Of a stretch of DNA of 64,000 nt, positions 48,481-57,317 are shown piece after piece; the first letter of the stretch is position 1; every line of letters begins with the position of its first letter. Below the pieces are notes generated by a model. That model was not told where the DNA came from and ran no database searches. It saw nothing but the letters and a program-made list of their open reading frames with translations. Position numbers and translations under genes: made by a program. This stretch comes from Humibacillus xanthopallidus (GTDB lineage Bacteria > Actinomycetota > Actinomycetes > Actinomycetales > Dermatophilaceae): positions 806,001 to 870,000 of the forward strand of contig NZ_VFPM01000001.1 of assembly GCF_006716675.1 (NCBI RefSeq). Direction: 5' to 3'.

Positions 48481-49094
48481 GTCGTGCTCCTTCGGGACGT
48501 GGTGGCGACGGATCCGCGACTCGCGGGAGAGGTCTGAGGGAGCGCCCCGGCGTGGGCGCGGAGGGCCCTCCGTGCCCGGCTCAGCCTCAGCCGGTAGGCG
48601 ACGGGCGAGATGCCGAGCACTCGGGCAGCGCGGGGCGCATCGAGCCCGTCCCAGACCGTGAGCGCGAGCGCCTCCTGGTGGACCGGGGACAGGCGCGACC
48701 AGGCCCGGGCGAGGTCCACCCGCCCGGCGACGAGATCCGGGTGCTCGCCACCCTCCGTCGGGTGGGCCGACGCCGGCTCCTGCGCGATCCGCACCGCGAG
48801 CGCCGCCTGCCGCCGGTCGCTGCGGCGGGCGTTGAGCATGACACCGCGGGCCACGCCGAAGACCCACGCGCGGGCGTCGTCGGCATCCCGGGGCAGGTCC
48901 TCGAGCCGGCGCCACACGACGACGAACGTCTCGGACACGACGTCGTCGGCGTGGGACGGGTGGACCCGGCGCTCGGCGAAACGACGGAGCGGGGTGTACG
49001 TCTGCTCGAAGAGCGTGGTGAAGCAGCGTTCGCGGTCATCGCTCGGCGGACCGGTGTCGTGTCCACCGTCCGGCGGGCTCTCGTGTGTGCTCAT
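48477..49094 (-). CDS. ECF-type RNA polymerase sigma factor
   Basis: A 205-residue sigma-70 family protein with region 2 ('HADDVVSETFVVVWRRLEDL', AWVFGVARGVMLNARR) and region 4 (RLSPVHQEALALTVWDGL, then VLGISPVAYRLRLSRARRAL, a helix-turn-helix). Regions 1 and 3 are lacking, as in ECF factors. ATG at 49094 is chosen by the start of region 2 context. No -35 motif of ECF type is evident in its own upstream region by eye. Confidence 0.9.
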   Translation of the reverse strand: MSTHESPPDGGHDTGPPSDDRERCFTTLFEQTYTPLRRFAERRVHPSHADDVVSETFVVVWRRLEDLPRDADDARAWVFGVARGVMLNARRSDRRQAALAVRIAQEPASAHPTEGGEHPDLVAGRVDLARAWSRLSPVHQEALALTVWDGLDAPRAARVLGISPVAYRLRLSRARRALRAHAGALPQTSPASRGSVATTSRRSTT

Positions 49095-49150
49095 GTCCAG
49101 TCCTGTCCGGCTACGCGGCAGGTGTGTCAGCTCGTCGGCTGGTCCCTTCG

Positions 49151-50140
49151 TCAGCTCGTCGGCAGTGACGCCATGAGGGCCACGGTGGCGTCGACGATCT
49201 GGCGCTGGGCGTCCTCGCGACTCACACCCGGCGTGCCGTCGCCGGGCTGCTCGCCGTAGTCGCCGAAGAAGGCGTGCACACCGCCCTCGACGACGGTGTA
49301 TGCCGCGTCGCCGGGCAGGTCGACCCGGCTCGCCTCGATGTCGGCGGGCGTCGCGAGCGCGTCGGCGGAGCCCGAGATCGAGGCGACCTGAAGGCCGCTC
49401 TGGGCGAGCGACCCGAGCGGGTAGGAGGCCCAGAGCACGAGGCCGCGGACCGTGTCGGTGTGCGAGCCGGCATACGACGACGCCGCGACGCCGCCGAGGC
49501 TGTGGCCGCCAACGGCCCACGTTCGGACCTCGGGGTGGGCTGCGATGGCAGCGGCCGGGGCGTCGATCGCGAGGAAGCCGATGTCGAAGGGCTGCTTGAC
49601 GATGACGACGAGGACGCCGCTGCGGCTCACCTCGGTCAGCATCGGCACGTAGGCCCGTGGGTCGACGCGCGCACCGGGCTGGAAGACGAGTCCCCTTGTC
49701 GCAGAATCGGTCTCGGGAGTCAGGGTGATCGTCGTCGTGGCGTCCGTGACGCGCACGTCAGCCGTGCCCGACATGGCGGCGATCGCGGGCGGGGTGGCCG
49801 AGAACGGCACGAGGTAGACGAGCGAGCCGACGACCGCGACGGTCGCCACCCCCGCGAGGGTGCGGCCGAGCACGCGTGGCCAGCGCCGCCGTGACGGAGT
49901 GCCCGCTCGAGGGCCGCGCCGGTGCAGGAGGAGTGCTCGCACGACGAGCAGGGCCCCGACGACACCCGTCGCGACAAGGGTGACCAGGTGCGCCGGATGA
50001 CCGGCGCGCAGCACCGACCAGCTGATCGCGGAGAACCACGCCGCGGCGCCGAGCAGCACGCAGCCCAGCAGTGCCGACCAGACCACGGCGAAGCGGGTCG
50101 TGCGAGGGCTCGGGTCGGGCGGGGTCGGCGCGTCGCTCAC
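49151..50140 (-). CDS. membrane-anchored alpha/beta hydrolase
   Basis: A 329-residue protein with three N-terminal helices (residues about 15-110) and then an alpha/beta-hydrolase domain. The nucleophile elbow is GGHSLGG near residue 215; a late histidine lies in VVEGGVHAFFGDY. The fold group is that of chlorophyllase/dienelactone-hydrolase-like enzymes. Substrate unknown. Although MenH is also an alpha/beta hydrolase, this membrane-anchored protein does not look like it. GTG start; divergent from the MFS gene. Confidence 0.75.
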   Translation of the reverse strand: MSDAPTPPDPSPRTTRFAVVWSALLGCVLLGAAAWFSAISWSVLRAGHPAHLVTLVATGVVGALLVVRALLLHRRGPRAGTPSRRRWPRVLGRTLAGVATVAVVGSLVYLVPFSATPPAIAAMSGTADVRVTDATTTITLTPETDSATRGLVFQPGARVDPRAYVPMLTEVSRSGVLVVIVKQPFDIGFLAIDAPAAAIAAHPEVRTWAVGGHSLGGVAASSYAGSHTDTVRGLVLWASYPLGSLAQSGLQVASISGSADALATPADIEASRVDLPGDAAYTVVEGGVHAFFGDYGEQPGDGTPGVSREDAQRQIVDATVALMASLPTS

Positions 50141-50256
50141 GCCGCGAGCGTATGCCGCCGCGCGCCTCAGGGACGCGAGCCCGGGTGCCCGGGTGTCGCG
50201 GGACTGACCCGGGTGTCCGGGGCCCGGCAGGCCCGCCGACAGGGGAGGATGATGAG

Positions 50257-51906
50257 GTGGATCCTCGCGACGACGGCACCGGCGGGCAGGAGCGACCCGC
50301 CCGCGCCGGTGACGGCGCGCCCGACGTGCCCGACGTGCCCGACGTGCCGGAGGGCGGCCGGCCGGCCGGCTTCCAGCGGCGTCCACGCGAGGCAGCGGCC
50401 GACGCGACCCGCGCCGTGGGCCGCGGCATCGGGCGGGCCGCGACGGGAGCCGTGCACGTGACGGCCCGCTCCGGCCGGTATGCCGCTCGGCGGGTCCACG
50501 CCTACACGCACGCCGGCGGCGCCGGCGAGAGCGGTCTCGCACGGATGACCGAGTTGCACGCGAGCCACACCGCGGGTGACACCGTGATGATGCTCGCGCT
50601 CGCCGGCATCCTCTACCTCAACCCCCAGACGGCGCAGGCCCGCAGCGAGGTCGCCGCCTTCCTGCTGCTGACGATGGTGCCCTTCGTCCTCCTCGCGCCG
50701 TTCATCGGCCCCCTGCTCGACCGCTTCAGCCACGGGCGGCGCTGGGCCATCGGCACGACGACCGCGGTGCGGGCCTTCCTCTGCTGGGTGCTCGCGGAGG
50801 CGATCGGCGGCAACAGCGGGTGGCTCTTCCCGGCGGCGCTCGCCTGCCTCGTCGCCTCGAAGGCCTACAACGTCACCCGGGCGGCGGCCGTGCCGCGCCT
50901 GCTGCCCCCCGGCACGACGCTCGTCGCGGCGAACTCCAGGGTCTCGATGGCCGGTGTCGTCGGAGCGGTGATCGGTGCCGCCGTCGGTGGCCTCGCCCTC
51001 CTCGCCGGCCCGGCGTGGGCCCTCCGGGCCGCTTTCGTGATCTTCGCCTTCGGCACGGTGCAGGCCATCCGGCTCCCGGCGCAGGTCGACTCGGCGGAGG
51101 GCGAGCTCAACCCGGAGGACACCGTCCCGATCCGCACCCGACCGGAGGGCGCCGGGGCGGTGGGCACCGCAACGGTGGGCATGGTGGGCACGGTGGGCAC
51201 GGAGCCGGCCACCCGGCATACCCCCGCGGTGGAGCGAGGCGACGACGAGGCGCTGACGGTCGACTCGCTCGGCCCGGTCGGGCGCTTCCGGCGGCGCAAG
51301 GCGGCGATCCCGTGGCCGGTCATGCACTCGATGTGGTCGACGGGTGGCACGCGCGTGCTCACCGGCTTCTTCATCCTCTACCTCGCGTTCCTCACCAAGG
51401 AGGCGCCGATCGACGGGCTCAGCGGGCCGCTCGTGATCGGTCTCGTCGCCGTCGCGATCGGCATCGGCAATGCGCTCGGGAGCGTGCTCGGCGGAGTCGT
51501 GCAGGCCACCCACCCCGAACGCACGGCGATGCTCTCGGTCCTCGGCGCCACGGTCGTGTGCATCGCGACGGGCATCTGGTACGGCATCTGGACCCTCGTG
51601 CTCCTCGGCTTCGCGCAGGGGCTCTCGGCCCAGCTCGCCAAGCTGTGCTTCGACGCACTCGTCCAGCGCGACGTGCCCGAGCGGGTGCGCACGTCGGTCT
51701 TCGGCTGGTCGGAGACGATGCTCCAGATGCTCTGGGTCGTCGGCGGCGCCCTCGGCATCGTGCTGCCGCTCGAGCCGCACATCGGCTTCTCGGTGTGCGC
51801 CCTCGCCCTCGTGTGGACCATCGTCATGGCGGCGCGCCAGCGGCGTCGCGCCGAGCTCGACCCGCCCCGCTCGCCGTCGCGGCTGCGTCACCCACGCCGG
51901 GCGTGA
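50257..51906 (+). CDS. MFS-type transporter
   Basis: A 549-residue protein with a polar N-terminus of about 100 residues and roughly 10-12 helices in two blocks, split by a charged loop with short VGT/VGM repeats (residues about 295-350). 'LLAPFIGPLLDRFSHGRRWAIG' is an MFS motif A variant. GTG at 50257 has AGGGGAGG eight bases upstream, which decides the start. The substrate is unknown; it is just upstream of menE but has a separate start signal there. Confidence 0.8.
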   Translation: MDPRDDGTGGQERPARAGDGAPDVPDVPDVPEGGRPAGFQRRPREAAADATRAVGRGIGRAATGAVHVTARSGRYAARRVHAYTHAGGAGESGLARMTELHASHTAGDTVMMLALAGILYLNPQTAQARSEVAAFLLLTMVPFVLLAPFIGPLLDRFSHGRRWAIGTTTAVRAFLCWVLAEAIGGNSGWLFPAALACLVASKAYNVTRAAAVPRLLPPGTTLVAANSRVSMAGVVGAVIGAAVGGLALLAGPAWALRAAFVIFAFGTVQAIRLPAQVDSAEGELNPEDTVPIRTRPEGAGAVGTATVGMVGTVGTEPATRHTPAVERGDDEALTVDSLGPVGRFRRRKAAIPWPVMHSMWSTGGTRVLTGFFILYLAFLTKEAPIDGLSGPLVIGLVAVAIGIGNALGSVLGGVVQATHPERTAMLSVLGATVVCIATGIWYGIWTLVLLGFAQGLSAQLAKLCFDALVQRDVPERVRTSVFGWSETMLQMLWVVGGALGIVLPLEPHIGFSVCALALVWTIVMAARQRRRAELDPPRSPSRLRHPRRA

Positions 51907-51937
51907 GCCCCTGCGGAGCGCTCCCGGGCGCACACGG

Positions 51938-51943
51938 CAGAAT
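51938..51943 (+). promoter_or_regulatory. -10-like box of menE (leaderless candidate)
   Basis: CAGAAT, six bases before the menE ATG, with no Shine-Dalgarno sequence. Confidence 0.4.
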
Positions 51944-51949
51944 GCCGTC

Positions 51950-53134
51950 ATGACCGGAGCGGCTCTGCAGCCCCTCGCCGTACCCCTGGGCGACGACGTC
52001 CTGTCGCTGCTGCCCCGTCTCGAGGCCGCTCTCGAGGGTGGCGCCCCCGTGCTGCCGTATGCCGCGGGCTCCCCCGTGCCCCTCATCGGCCGTCACGATC
52101 CTGCCGACCTCCCCGACGGGCTCGCGCTGGCGGTGGGCACGTCCGGCTCGACCGGCCGGCCGAAGCGGGCGCTGCTGACCGCCGAGGCGTTGTCGCGCTC
52201 GGCCTCGGCGACCCACCAGGTGCTCGGCGGCAGCGGGGCGTGGCTGCTCGCCATGCCCGCCCACCACATCGCGGGGCTCCAGGTGCTCCTGCGCTCGATC
52301 GCCGCCGGCACCGACCCCGTCGTGCTCGACCTGCGCGACGGCTTCACGGCCGCGCGATTCGCCGAGGCCACCGCCAAGCTGAGGCCGTCGGGAGCGGCCC
52401 GGCGCCGATACACCGCTCTCGTGCCCACGCAGCTCGGCCGGCTGCTCGACGACGAGGCCGGACTCGAGGCCCTGGCGGCCTATGACGGCGTGCTCGTCGG
52501 CGGCGCCGCGACCCCGACCGCCATGGTCGAGCGCGCCCGGGCGGCGGGGGTGGCCCTCAGCCTGACCTACGGCATGAGTGAGACCGCCGGGGGCTGCGTC
52601 TACGACGGGATGCCCCTGCCGGTCAGCCGGGCGCACGTCGACAACGACCGCCACGTCGTGCTCGGCGGTGACACCGTCGCCCACGGCTACCTCGGCGAGC
52701 CGCGGCTGACCGCCGACGCCTTCACGGTCGACCCCGACGGCGTGCGGTGGTTCCGCACCGACGACCTCGGCCACTTCGACGACGACGGCCTGCTCGTCAT
52801 CGACGGTCGCGCCGACGACGTCATCAACAGCGGTGGCCTCAAGATCAACCCCGGCGTCGTCGAGGACGCGATGTCGCGCCACCTCGACGACGTGGTCGAC
52901 GTCGTCGTGCTGGGGCTGCCCGACCCCGAGTGGGGCGAGAGCGTCTGCGCCGCGGTCACCCTGCTCGACCCGACCGGGCATCTCACGACCCGTGAGGTGC
53001 GCGAGAGGCTGCGCGGCATCCTCCCCGAGGCCGCCCTGCCGCGACGCGTGCTCGTCCTCTCGAGCATCCCCCAGCGCGGCCCCGGAAAGCCCGACCGCGC
53101 CGCGATCCGGCATGCGATGCAGGAGCGGGCCTGA
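51950..53134 (+). CDS. menE: o-succinylbenzoate-CoA ligase
   Basis: A 394-residue acyl-AMP/CoA ligase (ANL family) that activates o-succinylbenzoate. Motifs: TSGSTGRPK at 64-72, TYGMSETAGG, and 'WFRTDDLGHFDDDGLLVIDG' with DDVINSGGLKINP and the C-terminal lysine in GPGKPDR. It is shorter than typical ANL enzymes (about 500) because the N-terminal subdomain is reduced, as is common for actinobacterial MenE. Confidence 0.93.
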   Translation: MTGAALQPLAVPLGDDVLSLLPRLEAALEGGAPVLPYAAGSPVPLIGRHDPADLPDGLALAVGTSGSTGRPKRALLTAEALSRSASATHQVLGGSGAWLLAMPAHHIAGLQVLLRSIAAGTDPVVLDLRDGFTAARFAEATAKLRPSGAARRRYTALVPTQLGRLLDDEAGLEALAAYDGVLVGGAATPTAMVERARAAGVALSLTYGMSETAGGCVYDGMPLPVSRAHVDNDRHVVLGGDTVAHGYLGEPRLTADAFTVDPDGVRWFRTDDLGHFDDDGLLVIDGRADDVINSGGLKINPGVVEDAMSRHLDDVVDVVVLGLPDPEWGESVCAAVTLLDPTGHLTTREVRERLRGILPEAALPRRVLVLSSIPQRGPGKPDRAAIRHAMQERA

Positions 53135-53232
53135 CCGGTGGCAAGATGGGGGCATCCCCACCAGGTCCGACCAGGCGCCGCCAGGTGCCGACAGGGCTGC
53201 GAGGTGCCAAGGCGCCGACCCGAGGAGTTGCC

Positions 53233-53496
53233 GTGCTGCGTGTCGTGTTCATCGCCATCGTGGTGTTCGCGACGATCTACGCGCTCGTCGACTGCATCCA
53301 GACCGACCGACGCCAGGTGCGCATCATGCCCAAGCCCGTGTGGCTCCTCGCCGTGCTCGTGCCGGTGGCCGGGCCGCTCGCGTGGTTCTTCGGCGGGCGC
53401 GCGACCGCGCCTGGTGGCCCGACCCGCGGGTCGGGTGGGCGTCCTACCGGTCCGCGGGGGCCCGACGACGACCCCGACTTCCTGCGTCGCCTCTGA
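53233..53496 (+). CDS. small membrane protein with PLDc_N-like domain
   Basis: An 87-residue protein with two helices (residues 2-17 and about 34-52) joined by a short loop, and a Gly/Pro/Arg tail ending DDDPDFLRRL. The pattern LVDCIQ ... WLLAVLVPVAGPLAWFFGGR is that of the phospholipase D-nuclease N-terminal domain found alone in many actinobacteria. GTG at 53233 has GAGGAG five bases upstream. It lies between menE and menA; function unknown. Confidence 0.75.
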   Translation: MLRVVFIAIVVFATIYALVDCIQTDRRQVRIMPKPVWLLAVLVPVAGPLAWFFGGRATAPGGPTRGSGGRPTGPRGPDDDPDFLRRL

Positions 53497-53606
53497 CCCC
53501 CGTGTGTCGCCGGGGGTGGTGACAGCGCACGCCTGCAGGTGACGGCAGAATGACCGCTGACGCGCCCCACGCCCCACCGACCCGACGCGAAGGACACCTC
53601 AGGACC

Positions 53607-54482
53607 ATGGCCACCCTCTCCCAGTGGATCGAGGGTGCCCGGCCCCGCACCCTGCCCGCGGCCGTGTCGCCCATCCTCGTCGGCACGGGCGCGGCGTACC
53701 AGACCGGGCACATCGTCTGGGCCTACGCCATCCTCGCCCTCGCCGTCGCCCTGCTGCTGCAGGTCGGCGTCAACTACGCCAACGACTACTCCGACGGCAT
53801 CCGCGGCACCGACGAGGTGCGGGTCGGGCCCGTGCGCCTCGTCGGGCAGCGACTGGCCGAGCCCCGCTCGGTCAAGATCGCCGCCTTCACGGCCTTCTTC
53901 TTCGCCGGCCTGCTGGGGCTCGCCCTCGTCGGGCTCTCCGGTCTGTGGGTGATGATCCCGATCGGTGCCGCTGCGATCCTCGCGGCGTGGTACTACACCG
54001 GCGGGTCGCGGCCCTACGGCTACCTCGGGCTCGGCGAGGTCTTCGTCTTCGTCTTCTTCGGCCTCGTCGCCACCCTCGGCACGATGGCGACGATGACCTC
54101 CCTGACCGCAGCCGGCTGGTGGGGAGCGATCGGGGTCGGGTCGCTGGCCTCGGCCATCCTCGTCGCCAACAACCTGCGCGACATCCCGACCGACCGCGAG
54201 CACGGCAAGCGGACGCTCGCGGTCCGCATGGGCGAGCGTGGCACGCGGATCTTCTACGTCGCCCTCGTCGCGGTGGCCTTCGTCATGACCGGCCTCGCGT
54301 CCTTCACCTCGCCGTGGGCCCTGCTTGCCGTCCTGGCCGCGCCGTTCATGGTGAAGCCCATGCAGGCCGTCGTCGGTGGGGCGACCGGTCCGGGGCTCAT
54401 CCCTGCCCTTGCCGGGACCGGCCGCTTCCAGCTCGTCTGGTCGGCGCTGCTCGCGGTCGGCCTCGCCCTCGGCAAGGTCTAG
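53607..54482 (+). CDS. menA: 1,4-dihydroxy-2-naphthoate polyprenyltransferase
   Basis: A 291-residue UbiA-family membrane enzyme that prenylates DHNA. The two aspartate motifs are NYANDYSDG and 'NNLRDIPTDREHGKRTLAV'. It has about nine helices. ATG at 53607 (MATLSQWIEGARPRTLPAA) matches family N-termini; an ATG at 53550 would add 19 residues. Its stop codon overlaps that of the convergent gene within a shared CTAG. Confidence 0.95.
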   Translation: MATLSQWIEGARPRTLPAAVSPILVGTGAAYQTGHIVWAYAILALAVALLLQVGVNYANDYSDGIRGTDEVRVGPVRLVGQRLAEPRSVKIAAFTAFFFAGLLGLALVGLSGLWVMIPIGAAAILAAWYYTGGSRPYGYLGLGEVFVFVFFGLVATLGTMATMTSLTAAGWWGAIGVGSLASAILVANNLRDIPTDREHGKRTLAVRMGERGTRIFYVALVAVAFVMTGLASFTSPWALLAVLAAPFMVKPMQAVVGGATGPGLIPALAGTGRFQLVWSALLAVGLALGKV

Positions 54483-55789
54483 TCGGCCTCGTCGTCGTCG
54501 GCCACGTCGTCGTCGGCCTCGTCGTCATCCTCGTCGTCGGAGGGCTGGAGCGATGCGAGCTCCGGCACGAGCTCGTGCCGCTGGCGGAAGGTGTCGAGGA
54601 TCGCGAGGAGCACCGCCGCCACCGGGATGCCGATGACGGCCCCGATCGCGCCGAAGAGCGCAGCACCCGCGATGACCGAGCCGAGCGCGACGGCAGGGTG
54701 CACGTCCATCGTGCGCCGGCTGATCTTCGGGGTGAAGACGTAGTTCTCGAGCTGCTGGTAGACGGTCGCGAAGAGGGCGATCCACACCGCGTTGATCGGC
54801 TTGTCGAGCAGGGCGAACAGGGCCGGCAGCACGACTCCGATGTAGGTGCCGATCGTCGGGATGAACTGGCCGACGATGCCGGCGAAGACGCCGAGGGGCA
54901 GCCAGAAGGGCACGTCGATGAACCAGAAGAACGCCGCGTGGAAGAAGGACGACAGGGTGGCGAGCAGGACCTTGGAGACGACGTAGCCGCCGGTCTTCTC
55001 GACCGAAATCGTCCACACGGTGATGAAGACGTGCTGGAAGCGCTGCGGCAGCCACGACCCGATCGTCTGGCGCAGCCGCGGGCTGTCCGCCGAGAAGTAG
55101 TAGGCGAAGACGAGGATCGTCAACGCGTCGAAGATGAAGGTCAGCACCGAGCCGAAGATGCCGAGGATGCCGCCGCCGTACTTCCCCGCGAACTCCCCGA
55201 TCCTGCTCGGCGTCAGCTCGAGCGCGTTCTGGATCTGGGCGATGTCGAAGGAGGTGTTGAAGGTGCTGTTGACCCAGTCGAGGGCCGCGGTGACGGCGCT
55301 CGGCAGCTGCTGGCCGAGCTGCGAGAGCTGCGAGAGGAAGACCTGCCCGAAGAGCTCGGCCAGGGCCGCCGTGATGATGAGCATCGCCAGCATCGTGAGG
55401 CCGGTCGCGACCCCCCGCCGCATCCCCCGGTGCGCGAGCCACAGCACCGCAGGCTCCATGGCGATGGAGAGCAGCCACGCGAGGAGCAGCAGGAGCAGGA
55501 ACGAGCTCATCGCCTCGAAGGCCCACGTCGCGATCGAGAGGCCCACGAGGGCGGCCAGCACCGTGAAGACGATGCGGCGCACGTTGGCCGACGGGATGGC
55601 GATCCACTGCGGGTGGTGCTCGGAGTTCGCGCCGAGGCGACGGGCCGCCTCGCGCCGGGCGACGGTGCCGTGCTCGGCGGCATCCGCGTGGTGCCCGACG
55701 TGGTGGACACCGGAGTGCGGCGTGGGCTCGTGGCCTCCCTCGGGCGGGAGCTCGTGGCCCAGCTCGTCCTCGGGCGCGGGTCGTGTCAC
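54479..55789 (-). CDS. AI-2E family membrane transporter
   Basis: A 436-residue protein of the AI-2E/PerM family (PF01594 type) with about eight helices and the conserved 'GQFIPTIGTYIGVVLPALFAL' segment. A polar His-rich N-terminus of about 60 residues and an acidic Asp-rich C-terminus flank it. Family members have varied roles (autoinducer-2 export, Na+/H+ antiport), so the substrate is open. GTG at 55789 is chosen because TAGGCT stands seven bases before it; an upstream GTG exists. Confidence 0.85.
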   Translation of the reverse strand: MTRPAPEDELGHELPPEGGHEPTPHSGVHHVGHHADAAEHGTVARREAARRLGANSEHHPQWIAIPSANVRRIVFTVLAALVGLSIATWAFEAMSSFLLLLLLAWLLSIAMEPAVLWLAHRGMRRGVATGLTMLAMLIITAALAELFGQVFLSQLSQLGQQLPSAVTAALDWVNSTFNTSFDIAQIQNALELTPSRIGEFAGKYGGGILGIFGSVLTFIFDALTILVFAYYFSADSPRLRQTIGSWLPQRFQHVFITVWTISVEKTGGYVVSKVLLATLSSFFHAAFFWFIDVPFWLPLGVFAGIVGQFIPTIGTYIGVVLPALFALLDKPINAVWIALFATVYQQLENYVFTPKISRRTMDVHPAVALGSVIAGAALFGAIGAVIGIPVAAVLLAILDTFRQRHELVPELASLQPSDDEDDDEADDDVADDDEAD

Positions 55790-55796
55790 AGCGTCG

Positions 55797-55802
55797 AGCC
55801 TA
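55797..55802 (-). promoter_or_regulatory. -10 box of the AI-2E family gene (leaderless)
   Basis: TAGGCT on the minus strand, seven bases before the GTG at 55789; the same hexamer and spacing as nuoA2. Confidence 0.5.
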
Positions 55803-55883
55803 CGACCACAGCAACCCGCCGCTGCGTCGCCCACGCCTACCAGTTGGCTCGCGGGCGCCGCATCTCTCCCACGGCACAGGCAA

Positions 55884-55911
55884 ACCCGTCCGAGCGGACG
55901 CCGGGACGGGT
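55884..55911. terminator. hairpin behind the DUF4229 gene
   Basis: ACCCGTCC and GGACGGGT, a perfect 8-base stem with a 12-base loop, eight bases past the stop of the minus-strand operon and followed there by TTTGCC. Confidence 0.5.
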
Positions 55912-55918
55912 CGGCGGG

Positions 55919-56326
55919 TCAGCGCTCGCTGCGGGGGCGCTCCTCGCTCGGCGCGTCCGAGATGAGGTCGGCGGGGCGCTCGGCGTCGACAGCCGCACCC
56001 GTGGAGCCCGCACCGGTCGGACCAGAGGCGGTCGCCGCCGGGCCTGCCGCGGCGAGACCGGGCGTCGGCTGGCCGGCGATCTCGGCGTCCTCGTCGGCCT
56101 CGTCGCCGCTGGCCTGCGCCTTGGCAGCGAGCCTGGCCTCGTGGCGCTCGACGAGCTTGGCGGTCATCTCGTCACGCATGCCGCGCAGGAGCACGTAGGA
56201 CAGCGCCGCCGAGGCGATCGCCGACGCGGCGAGCAGCAGCACCGGGTTGTCGCGCAGCCCGATGAGCCAGAAGAGCAGGACGAAACCGAAGAAGATCAGC
56301 AGCCGCAGCACGGTGTAGCGGGCCAC
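55919..56326 (-). CDS. DUF4229-type small membrane protein
   Basis: A 135-residue protein with two helices in the first ~50 residues (YTVLRLLIFFGFVLLFWLIG and a second Ala-rich one), then LRGMRDEMTAKL and a long Ala/Gly/Glu-rich tail. It fits the DUF4229 family, found beside ccsB in many actinobacteria. GTG start, one base after the ccsB stop, so it is the last gene of that operon. Function unknown. Confidence 0.75.
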   Translation of the reverse strand: MARYTVLRLLIFFGFVLLFWLIGLRDNPVLLLAASAIASAALSYVLLRGMRDEMTAKLVERHEARLAAKAQASGDEADEDAEIAGQPTPGLAAAGPAATASGPTGAGSTGAAVDAERPADLISDAPSEERPRSER

Positions 56327-56327
56327 G

Positions 56328-57317
56328 TCACCCCACCCCGGAGTAGTTGTGCATGCCGACGAAGGTCGACACGAGGTTGACGAGCGTGAAGTTGATGATG
56401 ACGCAGACGAAGCCGACGAGAGCGATGAGCATCGACTTGCGGTGGTCGACGCCGGCCGTCGCGCGCGAGTGCATGTAGGCGGCGTAGACCGTCCAGATGA
56501 CGAAGGTCCACACCTCCTTGGGATCCCACTGCCAGTAGGCGCCCCACGCCTGCTTCGCCCAGATGGCTCCCGCGATGAGCGTGAACGTCCAGAGGATGAA
56601 GGCCACCATGTTGAGGCTGTATGCCGTCCGCTCGAGTGCCGCTGACGACGGCAGCGACTCGACGAAGTTGGGCTTGGCCGGCGGCTTCTCCTCGCGGTGC
56701 AGGCGCACGAGGTAGACGATGCCGATGGCGAACGCGATGGTGAAGAAGGCGACGGCGATGAAGGCCACGGACACGTGGATCGCGAGCCAGTAGGACTTGA
56801 GGGCGGGCATCAGCTCGCCGGCCTCGGTGTAGAGCACGGAGAGCGCGAGGCCGAGCACGAGCAGGATCGGGCCGACGACGAAGACGCCGAGCCACTGCCA
56901 GTGGTTGCGCTTGGCCAGGAGGCTGTAGGCGACCCCCACTGCGGCCGCGCCGGCGGTCGCGAACTCGAACATGTTGCCCCACGGCGGACGCGAGACCGCG
57001 AGGCCGCGCATGACGACGGACGCGACGAGCAGCGCCGTGCCGAGGTAGGTGAGCATCAGGGCGATGTTGCCCCGCTGCCGGCTCTGGGTGCTCTCCTCGA
57101 ACCCGGGCCCGGCGGCATACGGGCTCCGGCGCTCGGGTGCGCCCGGGGCACCGGCCCCGACGAGGACGCCCTCGCGCACCTCGGCGCGCTCGGCGAACTT
57201 GGAGTCGGCGACCTGCGGGGCACGCGCGGCGAGGTGCCACGTGAAGGCCAGCATGGCGAGCGTGTAGACGATCATCGACGCGTAGAGCGCGGCGTTCGCG
57301 TTGGAGGCGAGGTTCAC
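56328..57317 (-). CDS. ccsB: cytochrome c biogenesis protein CcsB (CcsA-type)
   Basis: A 329-residue membrane protein that, with ResB, moves haem across the membrane and attaches it to apocytochrome c (system II). The tryptophan-rich haem motif is AWGAYWQWDPKEVW near residue 255, with flanking histidines in 'SYWLAIHVSVAF' and in AYMHSRA. The acidic-polar insert at about 38-75 is variable. GTG overlaps the resB stop. Confidence 0.94.
   Translation of the reverse strand: MNLASNANAALYASMIVYTLAMLAFTWHLAARAPQVADSKFAERAEVREGVLVGAGAPGAPERRSPYAAGPGFEESTQSRQRGNIALMLTYLGTALLVASVVMRGLAVSRPPWGNMFEFATAGAAAVGVAYSLLAKRNHWQWLGVFVVGPILLVLGLALSVLYTEAGELMPALKSYWLAIHVSVAFIAVAFFTIAFAIGIVYLVRLHREEKPPAKPNFVESLPSSAALERTAYSLNMVAFILWTFTLIAGAIWAKQAWGAYWQWDPKEVWTFVIWTVYAAYMHSRATAGVDHRKSMLIALVGFVCVIINFTLVNLVSTFVGMHNYSGVG

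Noticed and set aside
49151..50140. The alpha/beta hydrolase as the missing MenH
   Set aside because: It has three N-terminal membrane helices and a different arrangement around the nucleophile; nothing beyond fold and location supports MenH.
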